Source of the DNA: Cytophagales bacterium Alg240-R148 | GTDB lineage: Bacteria > Bacteroidota > Bacteroidia > Cytophagales > Cyclobacteriaceae | DNA: 64,000 nt | Assembly: GCA_900537185.1 (NCBI GenBank) | Contig: LS999832.1 | Location: 255,102 to 319,101, forward strand | Direction: 5' to 3' | Shown here: piece after piece, positions 25,427 through 35,240 of the stretch | Layout: every line of letters begins with the position of its first letter | Position numbering within the stretch: the stretch's first letter is position 1 | Notes under the pieces: generated by a model | The model's database searches: none | Seen by the model: the letters and a program-made list of their open reading frames with translations, nothing else | Told to the model about the DNA's origin: nothing | Translations under genes and position numbers: made by a program

Positions 25427-28231
25427 TTATTGTTTAACTATTTTGTACACTACATTGTTCAAATGATTGGACAATTGGATGGAATAAATTCCTTTTTCTA
25501 GAGTACTGATATCTATTTCCATTTCCTGGGAAGCTATTTTACCAGTTTTAACGGACTTGCCGGATACATTATAAATTACAAAGGTCCCATCCTTAAAAGC
25601 CCGTTGCTTTAAATAGAGGATGTCCTGTGCCGGGTTTGGAAATAATGAAACTTGGCTCAATTCAATTGGCTCTGCTGTAGTTTCAGATTGCACCAATGTT
25701 TGTGGTGTAAAGGACGCGCCCCCAACACAGAAGTTTTTGGTTTCAGTTGAAGTAAAAGCACCTCCAGATGCCAAACTTGTGCTTCCAGCGCTTAAATCAT
25801 AACTTCCATTGCCATAGGAACAGCAAATTCCATCCCCATAGGTATCGTTGATAGTGAAATCATAACAACCAGGGGCAAGAGAGAAATTTTCAGTAATGGT
25901 AGCATTGTTGGTACTGTAGTTACTACCAGACCCTATTGTACTGCCTCCATTGTCTTTTAATGTCCATGAGGTTTCACTTGCATAATTGTCAAGCACCAAG
26001 GTTAACGTAACGTCTGTATCTGTCGGTGTTCCACCTCCACCTGTTGTAAGGCTTAATTTGTCTACCGCCATATCTCCTTGCCAAGTAGTTCCTGTGGTAC
26101 CATTGAATCTTAATTGAACAGTACTTCCTGCGTAAGAAGCCAAATCAACAGTTGCCGTGAGCCATGCGTTGCCATTGTTGCCACTTGCAGACCAAACTTG
26201 GGTCCAAGTAGAACCAGTTTTGGCTTCTAATTTTAATGAACCCATACTAGAGGATCCATACATGTGGTATTTAAAACTGAATGTGGCTGAGGTTTCAGCG
26301 GATAGGTCGAAACAAGGGCTATTGAAAATACTATTTTTTGTAGAATAATTAGGGCTGGAAGATTCCATGTACATGTAGTATGTCCCATCATTTGCAGAAG
26401 AAGGGCCTGTGTTGGAAGATGGCGTACCTCCCGAATTTCTGGACCAATCAAAATCATCACCTGAAGCTTGAGACCACTGGCCAATGCCAGATTCAAAGCT
26501 TTGGCTGTAAGGAAATGTGCTTATCGTAGCAGTACAGTTGCCGCCGTTTCCTCCACCGGAGTAGGCACTACCCACACCAACAGCGTGCCAAGCATTGGTT
26601 ACAGAGATCTCTTCTTGCGAAGCAGCTCCGTACAAATCAATTGCTGATTGTATAGAGTACAACCTAGCGTCGGCAAAGGTGGAACTGGAAGACAAATAAT
26701 TGGACTCAGTTCTGTAGGCTACAGCTCCAGCTTTTTCTATTCCAATAGCTGTTACCGAATAAGCGTTTCCAATGTCGTTGGTGCCGGTCCCGCCTACCGT
26801 AGTAAGGTAAAACCAAAAATTAAGAACACCACTATTGGTATGAACACCACAATAATCGTTGTTTCTTGTAGGTGTTCCACAATTAGGATTTTGCCAGTAT
26901 GTACCACCATAAGTGTCTGGCTGGTTTTCACTGTTAGGATCACTCATAGACCTTAAAGCCGCATGACCAGCCCTTCGTTCAATGTCTTCTCCTATGAGCC
27001 ATTCGTTTTTTGAAGGCGCTGCAAAAGCTTCTACTGCAGCACCCCAAATATCGGAATACCCTTCGTTCAAAGCTCCAGATTCTCTTTGGTAAACCAAGTT
27101 GGCCGTGCTGGAACAAACCGCATGTCCAATTTCATGTGCTGCCACATCCAATGAAGTTAAAGCATCAAAATAGGTTCCGGACCCATCTCCATAGGTCATT
27201 CTTACACCATCCCAGAATGCATTGTCGTAGTTGGAATCGAAGTGAACATAACTTTTAATGGTAGCCCCAGCATTGTTGTAGCTGTTTCTGCCATGTTTTT
27301 GTTGGAAATAATCATAGGTCATTTGAGCACCCCAATGCGCATCAATTGCTGCATTGTCTTTCTGTGCATTGTTCCATTCTGCTGCAGACCAATTGTTGTC
27401 ATTGTCTACAAAGTCTACTGCATTGTTGTAATTAGTAGAGGTGTTCATGTCGTAGGTTTCGATGCCATTGCCTCTAGAGTAATCGCGCAAACGATAACTT
27501 CCATTGTAACTATCTGTTTTGATATTAAGCGTGCCACTGTACCTTGAAGCACCGGTGCCATTGGCTTCTGCCGGGGCTGGTGTTAAAGCGGCAGCATGTT
27601 TGATAATAGCATTGGACAATACAATTTTGCCAGTTTTGGCATCCACGTAAATATGGTCCCTGCTTACAGGTGTTGCAGCGTAAATGTCAAATTTATACGC
27701 TAATACAGGACGCATTCTTTCAGCGCCTACTTGTGTGAAGTAATTGGGAACATACACCAATTGACCTTTTGGTTCATATGCTTTGCCTTCTGTTTCCCAT
27801 TTGTATTGTTTGGCATTTACAAATTTTAAAGCGGCATTTAGGGCAGTAGCTTCATCAAGGGATGGTGATTTGGCAGCAGCACTTGTGAAAAATTTGTTAC
27901 CACTCAAAGAAACAGGGCTTCCATTTCTTGAATGTACGCGGTATTCGCTGAATTCAACTTTGATGTCATTGTAGTAGTGTTGAAAAACTTCAAATCCCGT
28001 TCCGTTTTTATCGGATTCTGTTCTCGTTTTTACATAGCGGTCTCCTTGCTCATGCGGTACGTAGTCCAAGATCATTTGATTCGAACTCACCTTAGAACTG
28101 GTACTGGTTTGTATGGAGATAAACTTTGGGGAGCCATTTTCGTTGTTGACTCGCTGCGTGATTTTTTCTTGGGCCTGGGTAGTGCCGACAGAGCATACCA
28201 AAGCCACTAAAAAGTAGAGGTACTTTTTCAT
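25427..28231 (-). CDS. Secreted M4 (thermolysin-like) metalloprotease with T9SS sorting domain
   Basis: A 934-residue secreted protease. Signal peptide (cleavage near TTQAQ), FTP/PepSY propeptide (about 30-215), M4 catalytic domain with His366-Glu-Ile-Gly-His370 (AAHEIGHAV) and the third zinc ligand Glu390 in GALNEGYSDIWG, M4 C-terminal domain with GVHTNSGVLNFWFY, then a MAM/jelly-roll-like module (SFESGIGQWSQASGDDFDW, about 575-735), a second beta domain, and a C-terminal type A T9SS sorting domain (SLFPNPAQDILYL, ending YKIVKQ). Exported by Sec then type IX secretion and either released or attached to the surface. It is one of two neighbouring T9SS proteases. Its terminator is at 25367-25400. 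Confidence 0.95.
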   Translation of the reverse strand: MKKYLYFLVALVCSVGTTQAQEKITQRVNNENGSPKFISIQTSTSSKVSSNQMILDYVPHEQGDRYVKTRTESDKNGTGFEVFQHYYNDIKVEFSEYRVHSRNGSPVSLSGNKFFTSAAAKSPSLDEATALNAALKFVNAKQYKWETEGKAYEPKGQLVYVPNYFTQVGAERMRPVLAYKFDIYAATPVSRDHIYVDAKTGKIVLSNAIIKHAAALTPAPAEANGTGASRYSGTLNIKTDSYNGSYRLRDYSRGNGIETYDMNTSTNYNNAVDFVDNDNNWSAAEWNNAQKDNAAIDAHWGAQMTYDYFQQKHGRNSYNNAGATIKSYVHFDSNYDNAFWDGVRMTYGDGSGTYFDALTSLDVAAHEIGHAVCSSTANLVYQRESGALNEGYSDIWGAAVEAFAAPSKNEWLIGEDIERRAGHAALRSMSDPNSENQPDTYGGTYWQNPNCGTPTRNNDYCGVHTNSGVLNFWFYLTTVGGTGTNDIGNAYSVTAIGIEKAGAVAYRTESNYLSSSSTFADARLYSIQSAIDLYGAASQEEISVTNAWHAVGVGSAYSGGGNGGNCTATISTFPYSQSFESGIGQWSQASGDDFDWSRNSGGTPSSNTGPSSANDGTYYMYMESSSPNYSTKNSIFNSPCFDLSAETSATFSFKYHMYGSSSMGSLKLEAKTGSTWTQVWSASGNNGNAWLTATVDLASYAGSTVQLRFNGTTGTTWQGDMAVDKLSLTTGGGGTPTDTDVTLTLVLDNYASETSWTLKDNGGSTIGSGSNYSTNNATITENFSLAPGCYDFTINDTYGDGICCSYGNGSYDLSAGSTSLASGGAFTSTETKNFCVGGASFTPQTLVQSETTAEPIELSQVSLFPNPAQDILYLKQRAFKDGTFVIYNVSGKSVKTGKIASQEMEIDISTLEKGIYSIQLSNHLNNVVYKIVKQ

Positions 28232-28243
28232 AAGTAATTGAGT

Positions 28244-28257
28244 TAGGTTAGGTTATA
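28244..28257. repeat. 14-base direct repeat flanking the M4 protease gene (copy 2)
   Basis: TAGGTTAGGTTATA, identical to 25410-25423. It lies in the 5-prime leader of the M4 protease gene. Confidence 0.6.
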
Positions 28258-28620
28258 ATTACTTTGCAAAGTATGGATTATTTGTGAAAACCATAATATT
28301 ATTTAGAGAAAAATGTTAATAAATTTAAATAATATGTATGGATCTAATGTTTACTTGTTGTTGACGGGGTAGTGACACTAAATTTTATTTGGATAATTAT
28401 CGTTTATACCAAATTAAAATTTATATATAAGAAAAAAACATTGTAAATGCCTTGTGGAAGACAGTTTAGTGGAAAAATATAAACTATGAGGTTAGTTGAA
28501 TAACTAAGGATATCGGGGTGATTGGCATTCTGTATTGATTGGCTAATTGGGTTGTAATATATTGATATTTGCCATTTTAGCATATTTAGAGTGTCTTTTT
28601 GAAAATGGTATTATTCTAAT

Positions 28621-28648
28621 AAGGGCGAGCGGTTGCCCGCTCACCCTT
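28621..28648 (-). terminator. Hairpin after the S8 protease gene
   Basis: Twelve-base arms AAGGGCGAGCGG and CCGCTCACCCTT with one G-T type mismatch and a 4-base loop, 22 bases past the stop of the S8 protease gene. Very stable, but the following minus-strand sequence has only scattered T, so it may need help to terminate. Confidence 0.65.
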
Positions 28649-28670
28649 TAACCAACTTTAACCGATTGTA

Positions 28671-31598
28671 TTATTCAACAATCAACCTTTCGGAAGTAAC
28701 CTTTCCATTGATTTGAATAATTATTAGATAAACACCTTTTTTTACACCTTTTAGGGAGATGGTAGGATGGTACGATCCTGTTTGTTTTTTTGTAGATAAA
28801 ATAACGCGCTCGTTGTTCCTGTCTATGATATCGATAAGCTTGACACTGATATCAGCTTCTTTGTCCAATACCTCCAAATTTAAGGTAACGGATTCCCGAG
28901 CCGGGTTAGGATATGCTATAGGGGAAGGTTTTTCTTCCATTAGGTTTCCTTTAACTCCCCTGTTTCCCTGGGTAATTAAAAACCTTTCTCCTCCTTCAAA
29001 TTCCCCTGTTTTGGTATCCGCCTGAATTACATCCAGTAATACTGTTTCTTTTGCATCCATTTCAACATTGAAACTAAACCGCAAGGCATGTGTGATTTTT
29101 GGGTGCAATTTCAAATTTCTGATGGAAGCTTCTCGGTTCGTAATTAACATGTGCTTGCTGTCAATTTCCTTTATACCTTCTATTTTTGCCGCTTTTAAGA
29201 CTTCATAAAATTCTGGTTCGTATTGCACCAATATTTGCCCACCTCTATCAAAAAATGGTTTTCGAATTCTATCTTTAAATCCTCTGTCAAAAAAGAATAA
29301 ATCCGCATATTCCCAACTTCGACCATTGCCTCGAACAAAAAGCCCCGTACCAGCTTCATTGCTTATATCGTTGTCGTACACAGAAACATTCTTCCAAACA
29401 ATGTTGTTGTTTCTTCGAACATTCCCACTTACCCCTACATTGAGTTGTTCATTGAACATAGGATCCGCTGGAGATACAATCCTTGCCAGCAAACAGAAGT
29501 GGTGGATGTCAACCGAAAAATCAGCTGGATTAGGCGGGTACCATGGCACTTCTACGGTATAGCTGCCCCCAGGTAATATTGGTGGAATGAGCACGGTGTT
29601 GATGAGGTCGCCATGGTCGGTGCCGCTGATGCTGTAATTGTTCCAATGGTTTGGCCAGTGGAGTCCGGTAGAAGCTTTGGAATAATAAAGAGCCAAATTG
29701 GCACAATTGCTAACAATGGAGCTGTTGTTTCTAATTTTTATATACACCCCATTTGGAGAGAACATTTTAAATTCTGGATTTTGGTGTGTCGTGCCTCCAT
29801 CCAAGTTTTGTCTTACCCATATATCTTCGCTGATCCACATCGGTCCCGTATCAGGATTGGGTTCTGCGCCAGTATCGTACCAGCGGTCTCTAGAATACAA
29901 ATCAAACGAAGGAGTGTTCGGCAACATGGATTGTGCTTGGATAACAGCCGCTTCGGCATCCACTAACCCATAACCCATTTCGTTGTTCCAGTCGCCATTA
30001 GGGCGCCCACCTGTAGCAGTGTAAGTGTAGGAGCCAACTTTTTGTGCGGACATTTCAATGATGTCTTCCACTTCATCGTGGGTTAAACACGGGTTTACCG
30101 ATAAAATCAGTGCTGCCACCCCTGCTACCATTGGACATGCAGAAGAGGTTCCATTAAAAGACGCTGTATAATCTGTAAGCGAATACCCATTGCCTCCTTG
30201 TCTGTCGGTAGTTGAAATTTTTACTCCAGGTGCCATGATGTCCAATTCAGGTCCATAATTGGATCCCCACCCTTCACCATCACAAGAGGTAAAGGATTTT
30301 CTTTCGGCGCATTGGCTCATTGCCCCAACGGTTATAATGTCAGAATTACTGCTCGCTGGGTAAATCACACTGCCGTTGTTGTTTCCAGCGGCAAATACTA
30401 CTATGGTCCCTAATCCACCGCGTCCACTATTCAGTGCATTAGAAATTGCATTATCGATGAGGGCACTTGCCAATGAGTTATGGCCCCATGAATTGGAAAT
30501 GACTTCAGCGCCATTCAACCAAGCCCAGTTGATGCCATCGGCCAATTCTTGGTTGATGGTTGGAGATAGAAACAATGCATTGCTTATGGACATAAGTTGG
30601 GCATTAGGTGCGATACCTGAAACACCTGTGTTGTTGTCTTGCGTAGCAGACACAATACCTGCACATGCAGTTCCATGGCTCCCTAACACTTGTGAAGGGC
30701 TTGTACCAGAACCAGTATCAAAACCAGTTCCAAAAGTATTGCCAGCCAAGTCTGGGTGGTTCATTTCAAATCCATGGTCCAAAACAGCCACCACAACGTC
30801 CCTGGAACCTGTGGTAATATCCCAAGCTTCTTCGGCGCGCACATCAATTCCTACTGTTCCGCCGTATTGCCCGGTATTTTGCATGCCCCATTGGTCTGAA
30901 TACAAAGGATCATTGGGCGACTGTTCAAAATAATCTGCCATTAAATCTGGTTCAGCTACTTCAAAATTTCTGCTTTCGAAGAAAAAGTTGGCATTGTCCA
31001 ATGCATTACCCACTGAATTTTTGTCACACTGCAACGTATACCACTTTGGCATGAATTTGTTTTGGCCTACGATGGTAACCTTGCGTTCTTGTGCCATCTT
31101 CTGGAGCACTTTTAAGTCTCCCTCATTTATAAGTTTAACATAAAAGTACTGGGATAGAGCAATTTTATCCTTGCCATCCGTGGTGAAATAAGGAGCGGCA
31201 TATTGTATGGAAGGGCTGCTTTTTAAGAAAGTCAAATAACCGGAATATGCTTTGGATTGCATTTTTTCTGCTATTTTCAATTCTGCCCAATAACCATTGC
31301 TACTTTTGGCACCTTCCACTTGCTTTAATTTGGCCGCCGTGTTGTCCAATTGGTATTTTGAAAGAACAGGGGTGCTTTTTAGCCCATTTCGAAAAGCGCT
31401 GGCTTTTTCTTTGTTGTCTTCACTTACTACATACACATATTCGGTGTTGAGTTGAAGAGATTTTTTTTCTCCTTTATAATAATAAAAGTAGTCCTGGGCT
31501 GATACTTTTAACCCGCTGAGCAAGAAAATGCCAATAAAGAAAAGCATTCGCTGCCATTGGTCGCTTTTTATTTTTGCGACATGTAATTGTAGTTGCAT
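28671..31598 (-). CDS. Secreted S8 (subtilisin-like) serine protease with T9SS sorting domain
   Basis: About 975 residues. I chose the ATG at 31598, which gives a signal sequence ending in KVSAQ. A GTG at 31709 would add 37 residues, and a perfect -7 element at 31644-31651 lies inside that extension. After a roughly 230-residue pro-region comes a complete subtilisin domain: Asp274 (VAVLDHGFEMNHPD), His308 (GSHGTACAGI), Asn in AAGNNNGS, and Ser485 (FNGTSSACPMVAG). It is followed by beta-rich domains and a T9SS type A C-terminal domain (AYPNPARESVTLNL, ending SERLIVE). Exported and sorted by type IX secretion; substrates are extracellular proteins. Confidence 0.93.
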   Translation of the reverse strand: MQLQLHVAKIKSDQWQRMLFFIGIFLLSGLKVSAQDYFYYYKGEKKSLQLNTEYVYVVSEDNKEKASAFRNGLKSTPVLSKYQLDNTAAKLKQVEGAKSSNGYWAELKIAEKMQSKAYSGYLTFLKSSPSIQYAAPYFTTDGKDKIALSQYFYVKLINEGDLKVLQKMAQERKVTIVGQNKFMPKWYTLQCDKNSVGNALDNANFFFESRNFEVAEPDLMADYFEQSPNDPLYSDQWGMQNTGQYGGTVGIDVRAEEAWDITTGSRDVVVAVLDHGFEMNHPDLAGNTFGTGFDTGSGTSPSQVLGSHGTACAGIVSATQDNNTGVSGIAPNAQLMSISNALFLSPTINQELADGINWAWLNGAEVISNSWGHNSLASALIDNAISNALNSGRGGLGTIVVFAAGNNNGSVIYPASSNSDIITVGAMSQCAERKSFTSCDGEGWGSNYGPELDIMAPGVKISTTDRQGGNGYSLTDYTASFNGTSSACPMVAGVAALILSVNPCLTHDEVEDIIEMSAQKVGSYTYTATGGRPNGDWNNEMGYGLVDAEAAVIQAQSMLPNTPSFDLYSRDRWYDTGAEPNPDTGPMWISEDIWVRQNLDGGTTHQNPEFKMFSPNGVYIKIRNNSSIVSNCANLALYYSKASTGLHWPNHWNNYSISGTDHGDLINTVLIPPILPGGSYTVEVPWYPPNPADFSVDIHHFCLLARIVSPADPMFNEQLNVGVSGNVRRNNNIVWKNVSVYDNDISNEAGTGLFVRGNGRSWEYADLFFFDRGFKDRIRKPFFDRGGQILVQYEPEFYEVLKAAKIEGIKEIDSKHMLITNREASIRNLKLHPKITHALRFSFNVEMDAKETVLLDVIQADTKTGEFEGGERFLITQGNRGVKGNLMEEKPSPIAYPNPARESVTLNLEVLDKEADISVKLIDIIDRNNERVILSTKKQTGSYHPTISLKGVKKGVYLIIIQINGKVTSERLIVE

Positions 31599-31643
31599 AA
31601 TTGGTTTGTTTAAGTAATACATATTGGCTGTAATAGTATGTTC

Positions 31644-31651
31644 CAAATCTA
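31644..31651 (-). promoter_or_regulatory. Bacteroidota -7 element for the S8 protease gene
   Basis: TAGATTTG on the minus strand, a perfect TAnnTTTG, 46 bases before the chosen ATG. No TTG at the ideal -33 spacing. It supports the start at 31598. Confidence 0.4.
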
Positions 31652-31832
31652 GTAAGGTAAACTGGTTGATTTGGAGGGGTTTACCCCGAATTGGAAAGGG
31701 GAAAAACACCCTTTATTTTGGATGGATTTTCTAAGTGTATTTAAGTAGTTGCAGTAGCAAATGTCCAGAACCCCATTTTTTTTTTACAACAAAACTGTTG
31801 GTTGGAATGATGGAAAAATTTAGGACTATGGT

Positions 31833-31840
31833 TACATTTG
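31833..31840 (+). promoter_or_regulatory. Bacteroidota -7 element for the kinase-phosphatase operon
   Basis: TACATTTG, a perfect TAnnTTTG, 17 bases before the kinase ATG. No matching TTG at 19-21 bases. It predicts a leader of about 10 bases. Confidence 0.4.
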
Positions 31841-31856
31841 CCCAACTCCTGTAAAA

Positions 31857-32840
31857 ATGAATAAAAAGTTAGAAGTGTTTGTGTTAGAGTGCACCCATGG
31901 TACCCATATTACCAAAGTGGAAGAAGTGCAATCTTTATGGAGTGGTTATGGTCATATTTATAGGGTATTGGTGTCAGGAGGGATACACAGTTCTGTGATT
32001 TTGAAGCACGTTGCCTACCCAAATGCAAACCAACACCCAAAAGGATGGAATACTTCGGAATCGCACAATAGGAAGCTAAAGTCTTATACCGTAGAAACGC
32101 ATTGGTACAAGCAATATGCCGAACATGTACAGGTGCGAATTCCACAGTGTTTTGGAGTAAAAGTTTTGGAGGAGGAGGTGTTATTGGTTCTAGAAGATTT
32201 GAACCAAGCTGGTTTTGATTTGAGAAAAACAGACGCCAACCTTCAAGACGTACATCTTTGTTTGCAATGGTTGGCCGGCTTTCATGCACAGCATCTTGGA
32301 GTGGTGCCTGAAGGGTTGTGGTCCATTGGTACGTATTGGCATTTGGATACGCGCCCTGATGAATGGACAGCAATGCCTAAAGGCCCTGTAAAAGACCAGG
32401 CAAAGACCATGGACTCGATTCTCAATGGTGCTCGTTTCCAGACATTGGTGCATGGAGATGCTAAATTGGCTAATTTTTGTTTTTCAAAAACAGGAAGCGT
32501 TGCGGCAGTGGACTTTCAATATATAGGCGGTGGTTGCGGCATAAAAGATGTTGTCTATTTTATAGGCAGTTGTTTTAATGAATTGGATTGCGAGAAATAT
32601 GCAGACGCTCTTTTAGATTACTATTTTGATGCCCTCAAAATACGATTGAATGCAAATAACAATACTATAGACTTTAATGCTCTTGAAACAGAGTGGCGAT
32701 TGCTTTATGCGGTTGCCTGGACTGATTTTAATCGATTTTTAATTGGTTGGAGTCCTGGGCATTGGAAGTTGCACCAATACAGTGAAAAGATGACTGCTCA
32801 GGTAATGTCCAATATTAAATCGGGTGGGTATGGAAGTTGA
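31857..32840 (+). CDS. Small-molecule phosphotransferase (EcKinase/aminoglycoside-phosphotransferase-like fold)
   Basis: A 327-residue kinase-like protein, cytoplasmic. The hinge-like [14 protein letters not shown], the catalytic loop [14 protein letters not shown] (HGD...N) and the metal-binding [19 protein letters not shown] are all present, so it should be active. It resembles the EcKinase/choline-kinase group that phosphorylates hydroxyls of small molecules. The substrate is unknown; automatic names for relatives (oxidoreductase, DUF1679) are uninformative. It overlaps the next gene, an IMPase-family phosphatase, by 17 bases. Confidence 0.85.
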   Translation: MNKKLEVFVLECTHGTHITKVEEVQSLWSGYGHIYRVLVSGGIHSSVILKHVAYPNANQHPKGWNTSESHNRKLKSYTVETHWYKQYAEHVQVRIPQCFGVKVLEEEVLLVLEDLNQAGFDLRKTDANLQDVHLCLQWLAGFHAQHLGVVPEGLWSIGTYWHLDTRPDEWTAMPKGPVKDQAKTMDSILNGARFQTLVHGDAKLANFCFSKTGSVAAVDFQYIGGGCGIKDVVYFIGSCFNELDCEKYADALLDYYFDALKIRLNANNNTIDFNALETEWRLLYAVAWTDFNRFLIGWSPGHWKLHQYSEKMTAQVMSNIKSGGYGS

Positions 32841-33699
32841 TACCATTTTGCAGCTGCAGACAATCGCAGAAAAAGTAGCGGTAGAAGCTGGCGGTTACAT
32901 CACTGCCGCGCCGAAACCAAATAATGTTGGGCATAAAATAAATGGAAGTTCCTTGGCCTCTCAAGTAGTTACTAAGGTGGATGTAGAGGTCCAGGAATTG
33001 ATTCTTAAAAAGTTGCAACCATCGGTAGAACGATTGGACCTTGGCATTATGGCAGAAGAATCCGAAGTGCAAACAGGGTGTTTTAAAAAAGCCTTTTATT
33101 GGTGCATTGATCCAATAGATGGGACTTTAAATTTTATAAACCAACGACCTGGGTTTGCCGTTTCAATTGCATTGGTAGATCAGAATGGCGCACCAGTGGT
33201 TGGTGTAGTTTATGACCCTGTCCGCAGCATGTTGTACAGTGCTTCCATTGGCAATGGGGCCAAGATAAATGGAAGGCCTTGGCGCCTTGTTTCTAAAAAG
33301 TCAAATAGTTTGTTTTGTGACCACAGTTTCTATACCCATAACAAGCGGGTGTTGTGGGAGCAATATTTGAATGGTTTGTTGCTTTCTACTAACGAGCGAT
33401 TTGAAATACAACCGTATCAAGGCGCTGTACTGAATGCAATTGGGGCTCTTCGGCACCAAAACGGGCTATATTTGAAGTTTCCTAAAAATAAAAAAGGAGG
33501 CGGGTGTTATTGGGACTTTGCCGCTACCACATGCATGGCCAACGAAATGGATGCCCAAGCTATAAATTTTGATAGCCGGCGTCTTGCTTTTTATGAAAGA
33601 AAAGATGTTTTTATGAATGAAAAGGGTGTTTTATTTGCAAACAATAAACAGTGGGCCAATCGCTTAATTCAAGATAAAGCAAATAGCCCTACGTTTTAA
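32824..33699 (+). CDS. Inositol-monophosphatase-family phosphatase
   Basis: A 291-residue Mg-dependent phosphatase. The metal-binding motifs are MAEESE (first Glu), [14 protein letters not shown] (Asp-x-Asp-Gly-Thr) and [15 protein letters not shown] (third Asp). Relatives dephosphorylate inositol-1-phosphate, PAP, fructose bisphosphate or histidinol phosphate, and the substrate cannot be chosen from sequence alone. The start lies inside the kinase gene (17-base overlap, ATG at 32824 or 32830), so kinase and phosphatase are made together. Confidence 0.9.
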   Translation: MGMEVDTILQLQTIAEKVAVEAGGYITAAPKPNNVGHKINGSSLASQVVTKVDVEVQELILKKLQPSVERLDLGIMAEESEVQTGCFKKAFYWCIDPIDGTLNFINQRPGFAVSIALVDQNGAPVVGVVYDPVRSMLYSASIGNGAKINGRPWRLVSKKSNSLFCDHSFYTHNKRVLWEQYLNGLLLSTNERFEIQPYQGAVLNAIGALRHQNGLYLKFPKNKKGGGCYWDFAATTCMANEMDAQAINFDSRRLAFYERKDVFMNEKGVLFANNKQWANRLIQDKANSPTF

Positions 33700-33774
33700 T
33701 ATTTACTCCCCTGTTCTCCATTTTAATTTCCTCTAAATCGAAAGCAATTTAAATTTTTATGGGCTCGTCGGTGT

Positions 33775-34152
33775 TTAAAACATTGTGTTGTTGTGGGCCA
33801 TGTTGGTAGGAACTGCTTGGATGGCATCCCAATGTTCGATGATTTTACCGGCACCATCAAACCGAAAGAAGTCCATCGTAACATATTGATCATTCCCGGG
33901 CCAAGTTTGGTGGGTGTGTAAGGCCACCATATCTCCCTGTCCGATGCACCTTAAAAATTGTATGGATTTTTCAGGGTATTCGTTTTGCATTTTATTAAAA
34001 TAGGCAATAAACCCATCTTTTCCGTCTTCAACATCCGGGTTGTGCTGGATGTATTGGTTTCCAACATACTGTTTTACAGCTTCAGCTGCCTTGCCTTCAT
34101 AGGCCATTTGGTAAAAATTAATGGCATTGCTTTTGTTTTTTTCGACGTCCAT
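33775..34152 (-). CDS. NTF2-like/SnoaL-fold protein
   Basis: About 125 residues from the ATG at 34152 (MDVEKNKSNAINFYQMAYEG). Sequence such as YVGNQYIQHNPDVEDGKDGF, VALHTHQTWPG and DFFRFDGAGKIIEHWDAIQ is the standard SnoaL-like/ketosteroid-isomerase-fold pattern. A longer reading from a TTG at 34278 would run through a perfect terminator hairpin (34227-34261), so I reject it. The fold covers isomerases, cyclases and non-enzymatic binders; role unknown. It is separated from the cupredoxin gene by that terminator. Confidence 0.85.
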   Translation of the reverse strand: MDVEKNKSNAINFYQMAYEGKAAEAVKQYVGNQYIQHNPDVEDGKDGFIAYFNKMQNEYPEKSIQFLRCIGQGDMVALHTHQTWPGNDQYVTMDFFRFDGAGKIIEHWDAIQAVPTNMAHNNTMF

Positions 34153-34220
34153 ACCTTTTAAAAGTTTGTATAAAAAAATATAACTGTTCAAGTCAAAAAA
34201 AGGTTCTTGAAGTGGCATGT

Positions 34221-34266
34221 AAAAACGCCGTTGTCTATACAAAATCGACGCAGACAACGGCTTTTT
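34221..34266 (-). terminator. Terminator of the AhpD-like/cupredoxin operon
   Basis: Ten-base perfect stem GCCGTTGTCT (34227-34236)/AGACAACGGC (34252-34261) with T/A tracts on both sides, so it may act in both directions. It follows the cupredoxin stop on the minus strand. Confidence 0.85.
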
Positions 34267-34267
34267 G

Positions 34268-34630
34268 TTACTTAACAATTAATGTATAGGTAGGCGTAGG
34301 GTTTAAAGGACAAAAATAGACATATGTGCCCTTTTGTAAAGTTACTATGTTGGATTGTCCTGTTTTACCATTGGTGACCGTGTTTTTCAAATAGGCGGCT
34401 TTGATGTGTTTTTTTTCATCGTTTTGTGGTGCTAAAACAAACCCCACTTCATGGTCTACACCTTTGTTTTTAATTTCAAAAACATAGGGTTGTCCGGCTT
34501 TTAATTCTAAGTTTTTCTGTTCAAAGGCGCCTTTGGTTTGGGTTAATTCTACTGTCTTAGCTGTTTGTGCCTGAGCATTTTGAGATCCTATTACAAGGAA
34601 GAACAGCGCAATTGCAAGTATATTTTTCAT
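34268..34630 (-). CDS. Periplasmic cupredoxin-like protein
   Basis: A 120-residue exported protein: signal peptide cleaved near NAQAQ, then a cupredoxin beta-sandwich. Potential copper ligands are His in KGVDHEVGFVLAP and Cys in GTYVYFCPLNPTP. The usual C-terminal His-x4-Met of plastocyanin is replaced by PTPTYTL, so a type 1 copper site is doubtful. Expression is coupled to the AhpD-like gene 11 bases upstream. A structural or metal-carrying periplasmic role is possible. Confidence 0.82.
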   Translation of the reverse strand: MKNILAIALFFLVIGSQNAQAQTAKTVELTQTKGAFEQKNLELKAGQPYVFEIKNKGVDHEVGFVLAPQNDEKKHIKAAYLKNTVTNGKTGQSNIVTLQKGTYVYFCPLNPTPTYTLIVK

Positions 34631-34641
34631 GTTGTTATATT

Positions 34642-35196
34642 TTAAACATTGATAGAGTTGTTTTCTAGAGCGGGTGCCAAAGGAAAGTCAATTTCAAATC
34701 CGGCAATATTGTGGATTAGGTTGGATATTGTTTTGTCCCCAACCACCAATAAAACATCGATTAAATTGGCCTCGGAATAACCTGCATCAAAAAATGCTTG
34801 TTTGGTTGCCTCTGCTACTTTTCCTCTATGCACTACAACTTCTTTTGTGAAAACAGCCAATGCATTTAGTTTTGTGTCAAAAGTTGCTGCTCCTGTTCTG
34901 ATTTCAAAAATTTGTTCTTCCGTAAAACCGTTCATTTTACCGATGGCGGTATGGGCCGATTGGCAATACCTGCAATCATTTATTTGGCTTGTAACAAGGT
35001 TGATTATTTCTCTTTCCTTTGCCCTTAGAGTTGATTTTCTGTTTTGCAAAGCCAAATAGTCTCCTAAAGCGGTTTCATTTTTTGCGTAATAGGCATAAAG
35101 ATTGGGTACAAACCCAATGCTACTATTTAACTGATCGAATATTAATTGATTCTTTTCGGATACTTCTTCTTTAGAAGGAACTGTGAAATTTTTCAT
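34642..35196 (-). CDS. Carboxymuconolactone decarboxylase/AhpD-like protein
   Basis: About 184 residues from the ATG at 35196 (MKNFTVPSKEE). A TTG 24 bases upstream is less likely. The AhpD core CRYCQSAHTAIGKMNGF holds the CxxC redox pair and the conserved His. It is mostly helical and cytoplasmic. AhpD-like proteins act in alkylhydroperoxide or thiol-disulfide chemistry, whereas true decarboxylases lack the CxxC, so a redox role is favoured. It follows an AraC regulator and an inverted repeat, and precedes the cupredoxin gene. Confidence 0.9.
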   Translation of the reverse strand: MKNFTVPSKEEVSEKNQLIFDQLNSSIGFVPNLYAYYAKNETALGDYLALQNRKSTLRAKEREIINLVTSQINDCRYCQSAHTAIGKMNGFTEEQIFEIRTGAATFDTKLNALAVFTKEVVVHRGKVAEATKQAFFDAGYSEANLIDVLLVVGDKTISNLIHNIAGFEIDFPLAPALENNSINV

Positions 35197-35240
35197 AATT
35201 GTTGTTTTTGTATGATTCAAAGGTCACAGTTTTTGAATTC

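Larger units (their letters stand above)
28232..28670. other. 439-base gap between the two T9SS protease genes
   Basis: AT-rich, no gene. It holds the second copy of the 14-base repeat (28244-28257), presumably the M4 gene promoter, and a strong hairpin at its right end (28621-28648). I see no other structure. Confidence 0.5.

Noticed and set aside
25410-28257. Telomere-like TTAGG repeats
   Set aside because: Only two or three units at each place and no replicon end; treated as a short direct repeat.
31599-31709. Upstream GTG start for the S8 protease
   Set aside because: It puts 37 residues before the signal peptide and would include a -7 promoter element at 31644-31651.
34153-34278. N-terminal extension of the NTF2-like protein from a TTG
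   Set aside because: It runs through a ten-base perfect terminator hairpin and a normal ATG with typical N-terminus lies at 34152.
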